From the NCBI GenBank assembly GCA_013146195.2, contig CM028382.1, forward strand, positions 119,549,023 to 119,613,022: a DNA stretch of 64,000 bases, read 5' to 3'. This document shows, piece by piece, positions 35,838-47,645 of the stretch. The position numbers were made by a program, and so were the translations under genes. Numbering within the stretch: the stretch's first letter is position 1; the number at the start of each line of letters is the position of its first letter. Origin of the DNA: Codonopsis lanceolata. Its lineage: Eukaryota; Streptophyta; Magnoliopsida; Asterales; Campanulaceae. The notes beneath the pieces were generated by a model. It was not told where the DNA came from and did no database searches. It saw only the letters and a list, made by a program, of their open reading frames with translations.

Positions 35838-36922
35838 GGAAAAATTACAAGCCGGTACATTTTTTAAAACATGTTTTCAAATAAATCCAGCTATTTTTTG
35901 AACATATCTTTTAGATACAATTTTAGGGTGAAAGTACGTCACTACCCTTTAAAAAAGAATTCGGTCCAATTTACATCTATTTTCTGTCGTTATTTCCTTC
36001 AAAAACGGTTGGTCCGTTTCTTCACTCTTGTGTCAAATCACTTCCCCAATCCACAGCCATGAATGATGATCATGCTACAAGATTACCCGCCGCAGATGTG
36101 TATGTGAGAGATATAGAGTGGATATCCCAATCACACTTGACATTTGGGCTTGCTTGCAAATTGCAATCACTGTGTTCCGTAGCAAAAAGAAGGAAAACGT
36201 AAACGTAAAAAGCTTCCGACCGGGCGAGAGGAGGCTTTGACCGAGTGACTGACTTAAGGATTTCTCGCCTCGAGAAAACCCCTCGTCCCATGAATAGGAA
36301 ATGATGCGACGAAAGGAAAAGAGGGATGAAATTATGTGCAAGAAATCATCAACTAGTGTGCCAAATCTTGCAATGGCGGAGACTGCAGATGATGAAAAGA
36401 TCGCAAATCGTCTTGACTGCGTGTTTGACAGGCATTAGGCATCAGCATTTCACCTGATGCCAAGATTTGGCATCAGCAATAATTGTAGGCATCAGCATTT
36501 CACCTGATGCCAAGATTTGACATCAGCATTTTTGGCATCAGCAATATTTTTGACATCAGCAACAATTGTAGGCATCAGCATTTCACCTGATGCCAAGATT
36601 TGGCATCAGCATTTTTGGCATCAGCAACAATTGTAGGCATCAGCATTTCAGCATTTCACCTGATGCCAAGATTTGGCATCAGCATTTTTGGCATCAGCAA
36701 TATTTTTGGCATCAGAGTTTTGGCATCAGAGTCCTGATGCCTGGAATTAATTATTCTGATGCCTGGAATTAATCATCCTGATGCCAACGCTTGGCATCAG
36801 AGTTTTCATTAATGACATTTTTGTCATTTGGCAAGCAATTTGTAGTTAAATGAAATGTGCAAAAAATTAATGGTCTTAGATGAAAACATGTTTTCAAAAT
36901 TGTACCCACTTGAAATTCCCCC
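35838..36922. mobile_element. Mutator-like element (MULE) 1 with 9-bp TSD and hairpin array
   Basis: The left end GGAAAAATTACAAGCCGGTA pairs with the inverted right end (GGGGGAATTTCAAGTGGGTA) and both continue with AAAACATGTTTTCA, giving about 45 bp of imperfect terminal repeat. Nine-bp duplications AAAAAAATA flank it (35829-35837, 36923-36931). No transposase is present. A short frame at 36060-36203 (MNDDHATRLPAADVYVRDIE) and one ending at 36440 (MAETADDEKIANRLDCVFDR) could be captured gene pieces; I do not recognise them. The right third is the hairpin array. Confidence 0.85.
36428..36805. repeat. Five-hairpin array in MULE 1
   Basis: Inverted repeats CTGATGCCAA / TTGGCATCAG with 3-nt loops sit at 36454-36476, 36514-36536 (one stem mismatch), 36587-36609, 36660-36682 and 36778-36800. 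Spacers of 37-95 bp are filled with further half-sites 'ggcatcagcattttt'. The last hairpin has loop CGC instead of GAT while its stem is unchanged. Confidence 0.92.
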
Positions 36923-36931
36923 AAAAAAATA

Positions 36932-37639
36932 TTAGAATAGCAGGCCGAAAAAGGTGGGCCTCCAGTGTAACCCGGGGACCTACAGTCTAACTGGAAAGTT
37001 AAAATAGCTGTTGTGGACCTTGATGTGGTTTATTTGAAAGGATTACCTTAGCAGGTTTCTTTATGTGGGCCCATTTTCTTCGGTTGTATTGTTGATATCA
37101 TGTCGATTATTTGTGTCTGCTTTGTGTGGTAACAAGAACGGTAGTTTAAGAATTTGGTATCACGAGAGTTAGATATTTAAAAATATTGTATTATAATTTA
37201 AAAAAAGTTTAAGATTAATAATAATACTTAATTTAAAAAATTAGAAATTGTTGATGTAGGCATGATGAGCCCCCACTCAACTCTCAGTTAGATTTGTTCA
37301 TGTGTATGATACCATACAGAATTTAAAAGATCAATGTTTTGAGTTCTTGCTTCACATTATTAAATACATCCGTTTTTAAATTATTGTCATGTTTGATTAT
37401 TTCTTAAAATATTAAACCGACTGTTTTTCAAATGAATTTTAACGTATATCTGTTATTTTTTTAAAAAAATATACATATAAAACACATGTAATGCTTTATA
37501 CACTTGAGGGCATGTTGAAACCATAAATCCATGACACTGTAAACTTGGGCAACACAAGATAAGTAGAATTCTCTCTACATAATCGAAAGTTAGAAACCTT
37601 AAAGAATGATATTTGTTAAAAGGAGATGGTAAATATACG

Positions 37640-37677
<38 letters not shown>

Positions 37678-39053
37678 TAGATTAGGACACAAATTTAACA
37701 ATATTTTACTACAGTATGTCAATTATGAACTTCAAATACTTGAACATAGAGTTTAAAATAGTAGTAGAAAAAACTGTAAAATGTAGGGTTTTGTCATACA
37801 TATTTAGAGAGATTGAAGATAGGTAAGGTTGGTTGGTTGGGTACGTACTTGGGTTTGTTTAAATTAAGATGATAAATTAGTATATATATATGAGAAGTTG
37901 TAGTTGGCTATAAAATATAAAATATAAAATATAGACAAGGGCTTTAAATAATTACTTGTCCTAGTCCTATTGGCTATTGGTGGGTGGGTCTAAGATATGT
38001 AGACGCCAAAGTCAAAAGGAAGTATAAGAATGCTTTGATCAAAGATTCAAAGACCAGCTGGAGGCTGGAGTATTGTTTCTAATTTCATAAACAGTGAGAG
38101 TACATAACTTTTCAACATACACCAACTTCATTAAAACTCCCATCTTCTATATTTAATGCTTTTCATTCTCAGATTTTGACCAGCGACCTCATGCTTTGGT
38201 TTTCTATATATATTCCCACCTTCCTGCGTAAATAATCTCGTTTGAAACTCTATTTTTTTTAAAAAAAAATTACATTTTTTATATCTTAATTATCAAATTT
38301 TGATTTTTTAAATAAAATATCACAAAACAAAATTATAGACTATATATTTGCAAGGAGTATTTTATTATTTTAGCTTTTGTATATATGTGAATTGTGAAAA
38401 GACTTGCCCTCACCTCAGTCATGAGTCATGACAGACTAAATAAACAAACAAACTTAATTCTATTATTTTATCTAATTAACCTTGTTAATTTAATCAAGTG
38501 TCGTAAAAGAACATCAACAGTGATTGCATCTTAAAACACCCTTTATATAACTTTTAAATCTTTTCAAAAAAAATATCTTAAAATTTCAGCTCTAATGAAC
38601 ACCCACCGTAACCCTCTAAATTAGTGAAATTATTTAACTAATAAATCTAACTATCAATATAACTAACAAATCTTGACCGGAAACTCTGGTGTTTTTTCAA
38701 CATTGGAATTTGGAAACAAGAGTCTTCCGTGTCACGTGTCACGTGTCAGTCCGTACAATAAGTAGACCCACCAATGTGTAGTTACTTACTAGTGTACGGT
38801 CAATTGACATAACTCCCTAGTAGGACTAGTTTTTATTCAATGTTACATACTCCTTTGATATTTCCTTCCGCGTTGCTTCTTCTTAATTTCACTTGTATAA
38901 TATTCTACAAACTAATTAACATCCCTTGTTCTCCTAATGACACACCCAAACTTCTTTCAGATTATGACGTCCTACCAATTACACGTAACCCAAAATTAAA
39001 AGACAATCATCTAAAACTACTGCAATTTCTCCATCACCACCTAATCCCATCTT
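36932..39053. other. Intergenic, no gene seen
   Basis: AT-rich. Includes an AT run (37643-37672) and two adjacent G-boxes CACGTG (38733-38738, 38740-38745). No frame with known similarity. Confidence 0.55.
38733..38745. promoter_or_regulatory. Two tandem G-box motifs
   Basis: CACGTG occurs twice seven bases apart. G-boxes bind bHLH and bZIP factors, but no gene starts nearby, so relevance is doubtful. Confidence 0.3.
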
Positions 39054-39068
39054 CATTAATTCATTCAT

Positions 39069-39169
39069 ATATTTTTTTTTTCTCCTAAGGGGGCGTGGGA
39101 AGGGATTGAACTTGAGACTTCACACATTGTTTAGTCTCATCTCTACCACTGAACCGCCCCTTAGGAGCT
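39069..39169 (-). mobile_element. tRNA-related SINE, copy 1
   Basis: A roughly 100-bp unit which on the minus strand has a box A-like 'ggttcagtggtagagatg', a box B-like 'caagttcaatccc' and an A-tail (T-run at 39069-39081). A perfect 15-bp target duplication (cattaattcattcat) flanks it at 39054-39068 and 39170-39184. The same family occurs at 51935-52032. Confidence 0.88.
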
Positions 39170-39184
39170 CATTAATTCATTCAT

Positions 39185-41269
39185 CAACTTACACAACTCA
39201 TTTCAATTGTCTTTTCCCACTATGAAAATTACTTTAATTTCCAAACAATTTAGTAGTGTTACTCGCACTTGCTTATCAAGTTGTAAAGTTGGCTCAAGTT
39301 GGTCGAAAGAAACCGAAACCTTTAGCTTTTAGGACAGTGAGACAATAGGGCCATACATGATAGTTGACACATCACTCAGTTAACCTGTGGCTGCTCTCTT
39401 CTCAACTCGATGGTCCCATACCCGACCCACTTCGTTGTGATCCACTGGTCCAACTCATCTCCATGCCCCTTTTCCTATTCATTTCCAAGCCAATCTGTAT
39501 TATACTTATACTGTACTTCTTTATTCAAGGATGGTCTATTTAATTCCGTAGGGGTCGGTGCCTCCTCTGTACGACTCCACTGTACGGCACTTGTTAACGG
39601 GCATACTACGGCGGTGACGATGATGAGATTTGCATCCATCCATCCAAACGCGTCACTTTCTTGGGACCCACCACCGCTGTCCGTACTCCCCGTCCCTTGT
39701 TTTCCTGGGTACATGCCCCGTATACGCGCGGTCTTCTGCTACCGCTCTTACTATTTCCCTCCTCCCATTTTTTCCATTTATCGTAATATTATTTAATAAT
39801 CTTTCATTCTCCCCACGCTCCATTTTTTATCAGGGCCGCGGAATTGGAAATCTCTATTTCTACTGCTCCTATAATACATATTCAGAAAATATGATTAAAT
39901 AATTATTTGGTCCCTGAACCATCCAAAAAACTCTGCATTTCGTCTCTTTTTTTTTGTATGCATTTGGTCCCTCAATTTGATTTTTTTTTTGTCAATTCTC
40001 CCTTCCTATCGTTACTAAAAAATTTAATATTAGATAATTTTTCAAAATGTCCAAACTATATGGAGTTAATGTGTCAATTGAAAAATGAGTCATCTTCAAC
40101 CTTGGAATTGAAATTCAAACAGATCTGGGTTTTCACAAAACATGTACCAAATTCGAATTCAAACAGATCTAATTGAGACACTAAGTATCATGTCTGTCAT
40201 AGTTTTAACAATCAAAAGCTTCATCAAAAAAAGGAGAAGACCTAAGCTTGTAAAGCGGGTAATACTCTTCATCTCTCACCCAGTATCTCGCATACATATC
40301 ACAACTATTATTCACTCATTTCAATATCTTCTTCTCCATAACAACTGGCGGTTGGTCCTTCTTCTCAACAAATGACTCATTCCTAGCAATTGGGTATTGC
40401 TCCAAGTCAACGGTTTGTTACTATTTATTTATTTTGTCAAGTTGTGAACACATAAAGTCTTCCTGGGGAATTAGAGAACGCCTTGCGCTGGAGACGGAGG
40501 TCTGGAACAGATGTGCGGCTTGCAGACGAGAGTGAAGCCAGTTGCTATGGTGGGCAAAGAGCCAAAGACGACGTCGGACGAGATGAAGGAGAAGTGAGAG
40601 AGAGAGATGTCTGGGGTTGATCGTGGCCGGATCTTGAAGCAAGGGCAGTGATGGGCTTGTTTTTGTAGATCTGGGGCGAGAACAGAATGGGGATAGAAAG
40701 ATCTGAACTCGGGTTTGGGAGATCGATGGGCTGGAGTTGGAGCGCCGGAGGTAGAGAGGTGAAGAAATAGAAAGATCGAGCGTGAGACATGAGGGAGAGA
40801 GAGAAAGTGATGTTCGACTTGCTTCTGTAGATCTGGGGCGAGAAAGGAACTAAATGATGTTAAGATTTACAGATCTGAGTGGTTGGGTCTGAATCAGGTG
40901 ATGTTAGAAGGAAGATGGACGTGATAAGGCGGTTGATGGTGCCGTCTGTGTATGTGATTAGGAGTGGTGAGAGGTCGATGGCAACCTCCTTATCGGAAGA
41001 ATAAGTGTACATATTCAAGTGGAAGAGCCATGTTAGTTTGTGATGCCTGGTTAGTTTGTGATTTGTGATGTTTGTTGACTTTGTGATTTCGAGGAGAATG
41101 AGTGTACATTTTCGAGGAGAATAAGTGTATATTTTCGATTTATGATGCCATTGTCGGTTAGTTTGTGATGCCACTGTTAGTTTGTGATTTTTGGCGACGT
41201 TTGAGGATGGGGTAAAGGCATAAAGTGTATATATAATACCGACTGACGTAACTCTTATGGTATTATAAA
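39185..41269. other. Intergenic, no supported gene
   Basis: Several unsupported frames (for example 39410-39796 plus) lack known similarity. The phrase 'gtagatctggggcgagaa' occurs twice (near 40665 and 40828), and 'gttagtttgtgatg' recurs at 41030-41190, hinting at old local duplications. Confidence 0.5.
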
Positions 41270-41469
41270 GGAAAAATTACAAGTCGGTACATATTTTAAA
41301 ACATATTTTCAAATGAATCTAGCTATTTTTTGGACATATCTTTTAGATACAATTTTTGGGGTTAAAGTACGTCACTACCCCTTTTTTGTTCATTTCTCGC
41401 ATAAACTTCTCCCCAACCTTCATCCTCTCTCTCTACACCATTTTCAAAATTCAACCTCTCTATAAATTC

Positions 41470-42047
41470 TCCATTCTTTCAAATCTCGATCTTCAGTCTT
41501 CCTCATCTGATCTGCGTCTCTGTCATCACTCATCACCTAGCTCACCGCTTTCACTAAGTTTTCTCTCATAATCAAGGCTGTCTCCGAAGTGGAATGGGCC
41601 TTCCAAAGCAGATTGCCTACTGGTAAGCCACATTTCAACACCTGAGCCACGAGCTTCTCATTTTGAAATTGATCTGCAAAACAGAGGCCAAGTTACCATA
41701 GGTACACCAGCCGTCACAGCTTCAAGAATTGGGTTTGTTCCGGCATGTGTCATGAATCCCCCAATTGATTCATGTTCAAGTACCAACACTTGTGGAGCCC
41801 AACCCCTTATGATCAGTCCTTTGCGTGATTCATTAGCTGTCACCTCAAACCCCTCTGGCAACCACCATTCTTCATCTCCTTCTCCATTTCCCTCTTTTCT
41901 TAAAATTTTACCAACAACCAAGACGAAGAAATGGCCAGTATTTTCCAATGCATATGCGATTTCTGTCAACATGAAAGATTTTGGTGTGTCGAGATGCCGT
42001 GAAAATTCACGTTGCACAACCTTATGCCTGGGTTTGTCAACCTGATG
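41470..42047 (-). pseudogene. Captured UDP-glycosyltransferase (UGT73-like) C-terminal fragment
   Basis: The frame reads EIAYALENTGHFFVLVVGKI, then EEWWLPEGFEV, then the sugar-donor (PSPG) motif: WAPQVLVLEHESIGGFMTH, followed by a decayed AGTNP where active enzymes have CGWNS, and AGVPMVTWPLF. One extra T near 41680 (TTTTGCAGAT) shifts the frame; beyond it DQFQNEKLVAQVLKCGLPVG is again clear, and similarity fades at about 41480. About one third of a normal UGT of roughly 480 residues is present. Loss of key donor-binding residues and the frameshift make it non-functional as an enzyme. Its place between MULE ends says it was captured from a host gene. Confidence 0.88.
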
Positions 42048-42123
42048 CCTGGATTTGTCAACCTAATGCCTGGATTCAGCATTTTTGAATTTGTTTGGTC
42101 TTGCAAAAAACTGTGAAAATAGT

Positions 42124-42442
42124 CCTGATGTCAAGCTTTGGCATCATTATTTTTAAATTTTTTGTCTTGAATAAACTGTGAAAACAGTCCTAATGCCAAG
42201 TCTTAGCATCATCATTTTTTGGTTTTTTTTTTTTGTTTGAATAAACTGTGAAAACAATCCTGATGCCAAATCTTGGCATCAGTATTTTTGAAAATTTTTA
42301 GGCTTGAATAAACTGTGAAAGCAGTCATGATACCAAACCTTGGCATCAGTATTTTTGATTTTTTTTTTACTTGAATAAACTGTGAAAACAGTGCTGATGC
42401 CAATCTTTGGCATCAGCATTTTTTGGTTTTTTTTTAAGCAGG
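42124..42442. repeat. Five-unit hairpin array in MULE 2 (about 67-bp tandem units)
   Basis: Units start at 42124, 42189, 42259, 42326 and 42393. Each holds an inverted repeat like CTGATGCCAA-N3-TTGGCATCAG (perfect in units 3 and 5, loops ATC and TCT) followed by a T-rich part and 'gaataaactgtgaaaacagt'. The same stem is used in MULE 1. Confidence 0.92.
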
Positions 42443-42568
42443 ATAAGATTTGTCTTCATTAATGATATTGTTATCATTTGGCAATCAATTTATAGTTATA
42501 TGAAATATCTAAAAAATTGATGAATCTAGATAAAAATATATTTTTAAAATTGTACCTACTTAAAAAAT

Positions 42569-43699
42569 TGTACCTTTCTATATGGCGTTGAACTAATTTG
42601 CAATTTCTAGACCCGCAACATTTGAGGACTGGCTCAGGCTCATCCTGCCATGCATTATGGTTATTTCAGGTAAAAAAAAATTAAATATTGTTTTACTCCT
42701 ATTAAAAGATGCGCTGACGACGAATAATCACGATTGTCGTCCTAGCAATAGCAAATATTTGTCGTAAACCAGAATGATAAGTAGCTGGTTAATTTTAGAT
42801 GGAACTAGGCAGATGTTTGTCCCTAAATAGGCATGCATTAACCTAAAATTTAGGTGGTCATTTCATGTACAAAATCTCACACGCTTGCAGCGCACCATTT
42901 ACATGGAATGTGTTATCACTTTACCATAAACTACTAAATTGATCGTTTAAAGTTTAAATTATTTAGTAATCTTTATACGTTATTCATTTAGTATTTAAAT
43001 TATTGATGACTAAATTGTTTAAACTAAATTGTCACCACGGCCAACTGTTCTAACAAAAGTAACTCCCAAACCACCACCTCCAAGCATCACTTCTATCCAA
43101 CCCTCTTTAAAGTTTAAAAAAAAATTAGCAAAAAAAGAACAATATGAAGAGAGAGATAGAGAGAGAAAAGAGGGGAGAGAAAAGACGAAATTGAAATAAA
43201 AATGACATACAGATCGAAATCACTCACACGAAACCAATCTCATGGGGTTCGTTCACCGTCGAGATCCGTGAGTCATGGAAGGATGCTTCTCGAAGATTGT
43301 GCACACTAAGACAGATAAGTTCGAATAATCGGAGATAAGATGGAACCTTTAAAATTTTCGTTGGTCGGTGAGTGAAAGAGGAGGTTTCGGCAGGCGGCGG
43401 CGGCGACGAAAAGGGTTTGGTTGTTGAGTGGGGGTGGTGAAGTGATCTGGGGAGATAGAACAAGGAATGACTGTCAGGGAGAGGGGAGAGGGAAGAGGGA
43501 AGAGAGAAGAGAGGATGACGGTTGGGTAGGGGAAAGAGATGAGAGAATAAGACATTGGGTTGAGGAGAGAGAAAGAGGGAAATGATCAGTGACCGTTCAA
43601 TTTGGGGTAGAGACAATTTAATTAGTTTAGGGTAGATCGCATGATTTAAAGAGGGCATAATGGTAAAAAAAAAATACTTTCAAAAAAGAAAAGTTTTTT
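42569..43699. other. Intergenic, no supported gene
   Basis: A minus-strand open frame of 144 codons (43224-43658) is a serine/proline/leucine-rich translation of purine-rich DNA and is not supported as a gene. Nothing else recognisable. Confidence 0.5.
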
Positions 43700-44196
43700 A
43701 TGAGCTCGATCCAAACCCTGGTCACGACTCACGAGCCAACCACATGAGCCTTCACGTGATATCCTACATACATCCCGACCATGAATCTTTCTACAGATCT
43801 GGCCGAGCAGGGAGCAAGGCTGCTCGAATAACCAAATATTCATTCCAAACTCAACTGTCTAATAACTCTCGAGCCCGAAATTTAAGCCACGACTCCATTA
43901 GTTATACGGTTAACCCGCATTTATGGTCATAAAGACTTATGATCTCTCCATAGTAATGACTCAGCTCGGATTTCACTTACAAATGGCTATATATACCTTA
44001 CAATGCTTAATTTCAAGGGTATATTCACTTTATACACCGAAACTCTGTTTTTTTGCTTTCAACAAAGCTAAAGTCTTACTCTCACGCCCGAGGGGTTTCG
44101 TGAGACCCTGGTGTTATTTCTAAAGTGTTCTTCTTTTGACAGGTTTCTACAAGATCATACCTTCATATAAATCCAGATATTCAATAAACCGCAAGG
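43700..44196 (+). mobile_element. LTR-like repeat, copy 1 (possible solo LTR)
   Basis: Shares about 500 bp with 45845-46396: 'gatctggccgagcagggagc', 'acccgcatttatggtcataa', 'ctatatataccttacaa', 'tactctcacgcc' and 'gacaggtttctacaagatca'. A TATA-like stretch followed by a leader ending in 'acaggttt' is the layout I know from plant Ty3 LTRs. No internal domain accompanies it. Confidence 0.55.
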
Positions 44197-45293
44197 TACG
44201 ATCCAAGACCAAATTATATAATATCAATTTTAAACTGAATAATTATTTTAGAACGGACGAAAAAAGAAAAGAAAAATATAATTTAGGCGCGTAAATAACA
44301 AAATATCCTTAAACTGCCCATTCTGACCGGTCATAACCTGCTGCACATCATTATCGTCATTTAAAAAACTTCATATTTTCGTTTTCCCAGAATTAAGAGT
44401 TGATCAGTTTTAACAGGGAGAAAATGGGACAAGTCAGAACATGATCCTACTTGTAATTCCACTTCGTCATATCGTACTGCTAGATCTTCTGTCGACCCAT
44501 TTTTTATATAGTGAAGTGGACCACGTAATTTCCAGTCATATATATATACATACTCATAGTCATACACCACAAACAGGAAAAAGCTAACCTTTCCAGTTTC
44601 CAGATTCCAGATTCCTCCTTTAGCTCACTAGGATGAGGTTACTCCCAGCATACATAACCGTCCACCAAAATGAAATATCAAATCAAAAACAATTTATTAA
44701 AAATTAATAAAATAATTTATTTTATACTCATTTGTTTTAAAATTAAAAAAATTCTTCCAACGGTGACATAAACTCTAACACTTTTATATACCACACAATT
44801 TTTAAAATTGGTTTGGTATCAAATGAGACAAATTAAATATCTATTTATAGATAAAAATGTATATTCTTTTTTATTAAAAAATTAAAAATTAAAAAATATT
44901 TGTTGAGATTTCAAAAAAGCCAAAAACTAGATAAAAATAAAAAATGGTGGATGATTTGGTTGATTTGAGTATCAAATGTTGGACATGCTCTCATTGGTAT
45001 TTGATTTTTATCTTCCACATTTGATATGAACATATTAATTATACTCTAACATATTTGTAATTATGATCACATATAATGCTAATTATATATTCCTTAATGA
45101 AATAATTTTTAAATATGATTTTTATTTTTATTTTTGGAGGGGGGGGGGGGGAATGAAGGGAATATATAGACAAAAGTATCCTATAGTAATTTTTAAGAAG
45201 GGAATAGATAGACAAAAGTATCCTTTAGTAATTTTTAAGATTGATGATATCTAGGGATGTACATGTATTTGCTTCTTCTCTTTAATTATATTA
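44197..45293. other. Intergenic, no gene seen
   Basis: AT-rich spacer between the two LTR-like repeats. A 13-bp G run lies at 45139-45151. Confidence 0.5.
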
Positions 45294-45591
45294 CATCAGT
45301 CCGAATAAATGTTTTTAGTGAACAAAATATAAAGATTAAGAAATATAATTAATGATTGTTTGTAAAATATGTTGTGACAATAATATTCATTACACATATA
45401 TTATCTCTCTCTATTATTAATTATGTACTCATTATACACACTATTTATTTAGAATGTGTAATAATAATAGTATTAAATGAAGGGATATATTTAGAAAAAT
45501 GAAAAAAAAATTGTACACTAAAAACTTTTAGGAACATTAATTAGGTCATCTCAAAATAAAAAATAGTAATATTCATTTGGCACGGATGAAG
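45294..45591. mobile_element. Probable Stowaway-like MITE (diverged)
   Basis: Flanking TA on both sides, left end CATCAGTCCGAATAAATG and inverted right end CTTCATCCGTGCCAAATG pair imperfectly. The interior is AT-rich without coding capacity. Confidence 0.5.
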
Positions 45592-45844
45592 TATCACTTA
45601 TGTACAAAACTGCATTTGGGTTCACCAATTCATGGTCAGACTTGAATTGGGAGCAAAATTTGATTCCTATAATTATAAACAACTTTAATCAATTCAATTT
45701 AATTTTGGGGGGGACCGAAATCCATACCTCACCATTGGATGATAAAATTAATTAGTAAAATTTGAGTTTGAATTCTTTTGATTTTGGGGTTATAAGGGTC
45801 ATGATTGGAAAGAGAGTGAGAGATCACTACGTAAGACCAATTGA

Positions 45845-46396
45845 TAAGCTCGGTCCAAATCTTAGACACAAATCAAGTACATAAACCTTCACATGGTAAA
45901 TACGTGGGAGACAAAAACTAAAAAAAAGGTCACTCGAGCAGGATAACCCGGGATAAATATTCTACATCCATCCCAATCAGGAATCCTTCAGCAGATCTGT
46001 CCAAGCAGGGAGCAAGGCTGCCCGAATAACATATATCTATCTTAAACCCAACTATTTGATAACTCTCAAACCCAAGATTTCAGTCACGATTCCGTCATTT
46101 ACGCGATCAACCCGCATTTATGGTCATAAAGGTTTAAAATCTCTCCACAAAAATGACTCACCTCATATTTCACTCCCAAATGGTTAAATATACCTTACAA
46201 GGCCTCACAAGAAAGGTAGGTTCACTTTACACACCGGAACTCTGTCAGTTTGCTTTCAATCAAGCTTAAGACTTATTCTCACACCTCAGGGATTTCGCGA
46301 AACCCTGCCTTGATTCCTTCTAAGGTGTCTTTCTTTTAACAGGTTTCTATAAGATCATATCTTCAGAAAAGCTCAGATATGATACAAACCGCAAGG
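45845..46396 (+). mobile_element. LTR-like repeat, copy 2 (possible solo LTR)
   Basis: Same family and orientation as 43700-44196. It has an extra segment of about 50 bp near 45900 and ends at the same 'aaccgcaagg'. An AC/AT microsatellite follows. Confidence 0.55.
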
Positions 46397-46400
46397 AATG

Positions 46401-46401
<1 letters not shown>

Positions 46402-46458
<57 letters not shown>
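46402..46458. repeat. (AC)n(AT)n compound microsatellite
   Basis: About 26 bp of AC repeats followed by about 30 bp of AT repeats. Confidence 0.95.
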
Positions 46459-46460
<2 letters not shown>

Positions 46461-46550
46461 CTGAACTATTTAATAGAGAGTTATAGAAAGTAGAAACGCG
46501 AATGCCATTTTCCTCGTAATTACATTGTATCGATCGTCAAGGCACAGTTA

Positions 46551-46933
46551 GAGCATCCCCAATGTTATATTCTTAGCCGATTCTTACTAAGAATATGATA
46601 TTTTCTCACCATTGTGTAACTTCTTCCTATGCCAATTAGGAAAGAGAATTTTTTTGCTTTCTAATTAGGAAGTTGTCATTTGGGTTGAGAGAAAGAAAGA
46701 GGGGGGCCGGGTGTCCCCTCCTTTTGTTGGAAAGTGTGTGGGGGGGGGAAGGGGGGGAAGGGTTTTGTATTTATGTAGACTGGTGTTAAATTTAATATTT
46801 TTTATGTTAAATGTGTAAAAAAATTATACAATAAAAATATATATTTTTAAGTGAATAAGAAAATAAAAATATATAAATAATAATAAAATCTAATTAAAAA
46901 ATTACGTAAGAATATATAACATTAGGGATGCTC
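46551..46933. mobile_element. MITE with GAGCATCCCCAATG ends (PIF/Harbinger-like)
   Basis: The left end GAGCATCCCCAATGTTATAT and inverted right end GAGCATCCCTAATGTTATAT differ at one base. The flanks are TTA and TTC, which would fit a mutated 3-bp TTA duplication. A G-rich run sits in the middle. The superfamily is inferred from ends and size. Confidence 0.7.
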
Positions 46934-47406
46934 TTCTAGAAACAAAGATTTATGGCTTCTGATAAAAACAAGGGGCCATTTGCATAAGCAGTGGCACTTA
47001 TGGATCATGACCAGCTCTCCATAACAAATACTATTCTAAATCCAGTTCTCTCTCTCTCTCTCTCCAGAATTAAATTTTTATTTGGTGGCAGAGCATAATC
47101 TTTTTACACAAATGATCTATCACGACACCGTCGATACTTGACCAATTAAAATCTAAAAAAATCAAGTTAGAGATTGTGATCGGTACATTTTATCATTTAA
47201 ATGTCGCTTGTGTAATAAATATTTTACACCGTCGACGAATCAAAATTTTAATCATAAATAAATTATCATCAAGTATCACGTATTTGGACAAATAATGACA
47301 AGATAATAAAAAATATATAACTAAATAAAACAAAACAAAAAACAAAGAATTTACGTGGTTTAATCAACTTCTAGACACGTAAACTTTATTATAAACGATG
47401 AGGATA
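46934..47406. other. Intergenic, no gene
   Basis: A CT run at 47049-47064. Otherwise featureless. Confidence 0.5.
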
Positions 47407-47415
47407 TTATAATAA

Positions 47416-47636
47416 GACAAATGGTATTACGAGCTAGAGCTTGTGATATAATTATGAGTTTTAGTGTTTGAGCCGTTAGATGATTAAGTTGATGATGATT
47501 TGGAATGTTCATATCATTACTTAAAAAAGAACATATTTAATCTAACGGTATAAATATCTTAGGAGATTTGATTTAACGACACTAATACTAAAGCTTGTAA
47601 TAATACTACAAGCTCTAGCTCGTAATATCATAGCTC
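47416..47636. mobile_element. Mutator-type MITE with 9-bp TSD
   Basis: The left end GACAAATGGTATTACGAGC and inverted right end GAGCTATGATATTACGAGC continue into a shared TAGAGCTTG, and TTATAATAA is duplicated at 47407-47415 and 47637-47645. A 221-bp element without coding capacity. Confidence 0.75.
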
Positions 47637-47645
47637 TTATAATAA

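Larger units (their letters stand above)
41270..42568. mobile_element. MULE 2 (Pack-MULE) carrying a UDP-glycosyltransferase fragment and hairpin array
   Basis: The left 115 bp (GGAAAAATTACAAGTCGGTA...cgtcactacccc) nearly equals the left end of MULE 1. The right end (aaaattgtacctactta, with the inverse of 'aatatattttta') is the same inverted repeat but decayed, and no clear TSD was found. Inside are a minus-strand UGT gene fragment (about 41470-42047) and five hairpins (42124-42442). No transposase. Confidence 0.75.

Noticed and set aside
36428..36805. CRISPR-like array
   Set aside because: The repeats are palindromic and regular, but spacers are themselves made of repeat pieces, the host is a plant, and the array lies within MULE ends.
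39410..39902. Overlapping plus-strand frames of 128 and 90 codons
   Set aside because: No recognisable motif, and several frames are open in the same stretch, as expected by chance.
39475..42045. Plus-strand frames antisense to the UGT fragment
   Set aside because: The minus-strand reading shows the PSPG motif, so the plus-strand frames are shadows.
43224..43658. 144-codon minus-strand open frame
   Set aside because: The serine/proline/leucine composition comes from GA-rich DNA, there is no known domain and no splice or promoter context.
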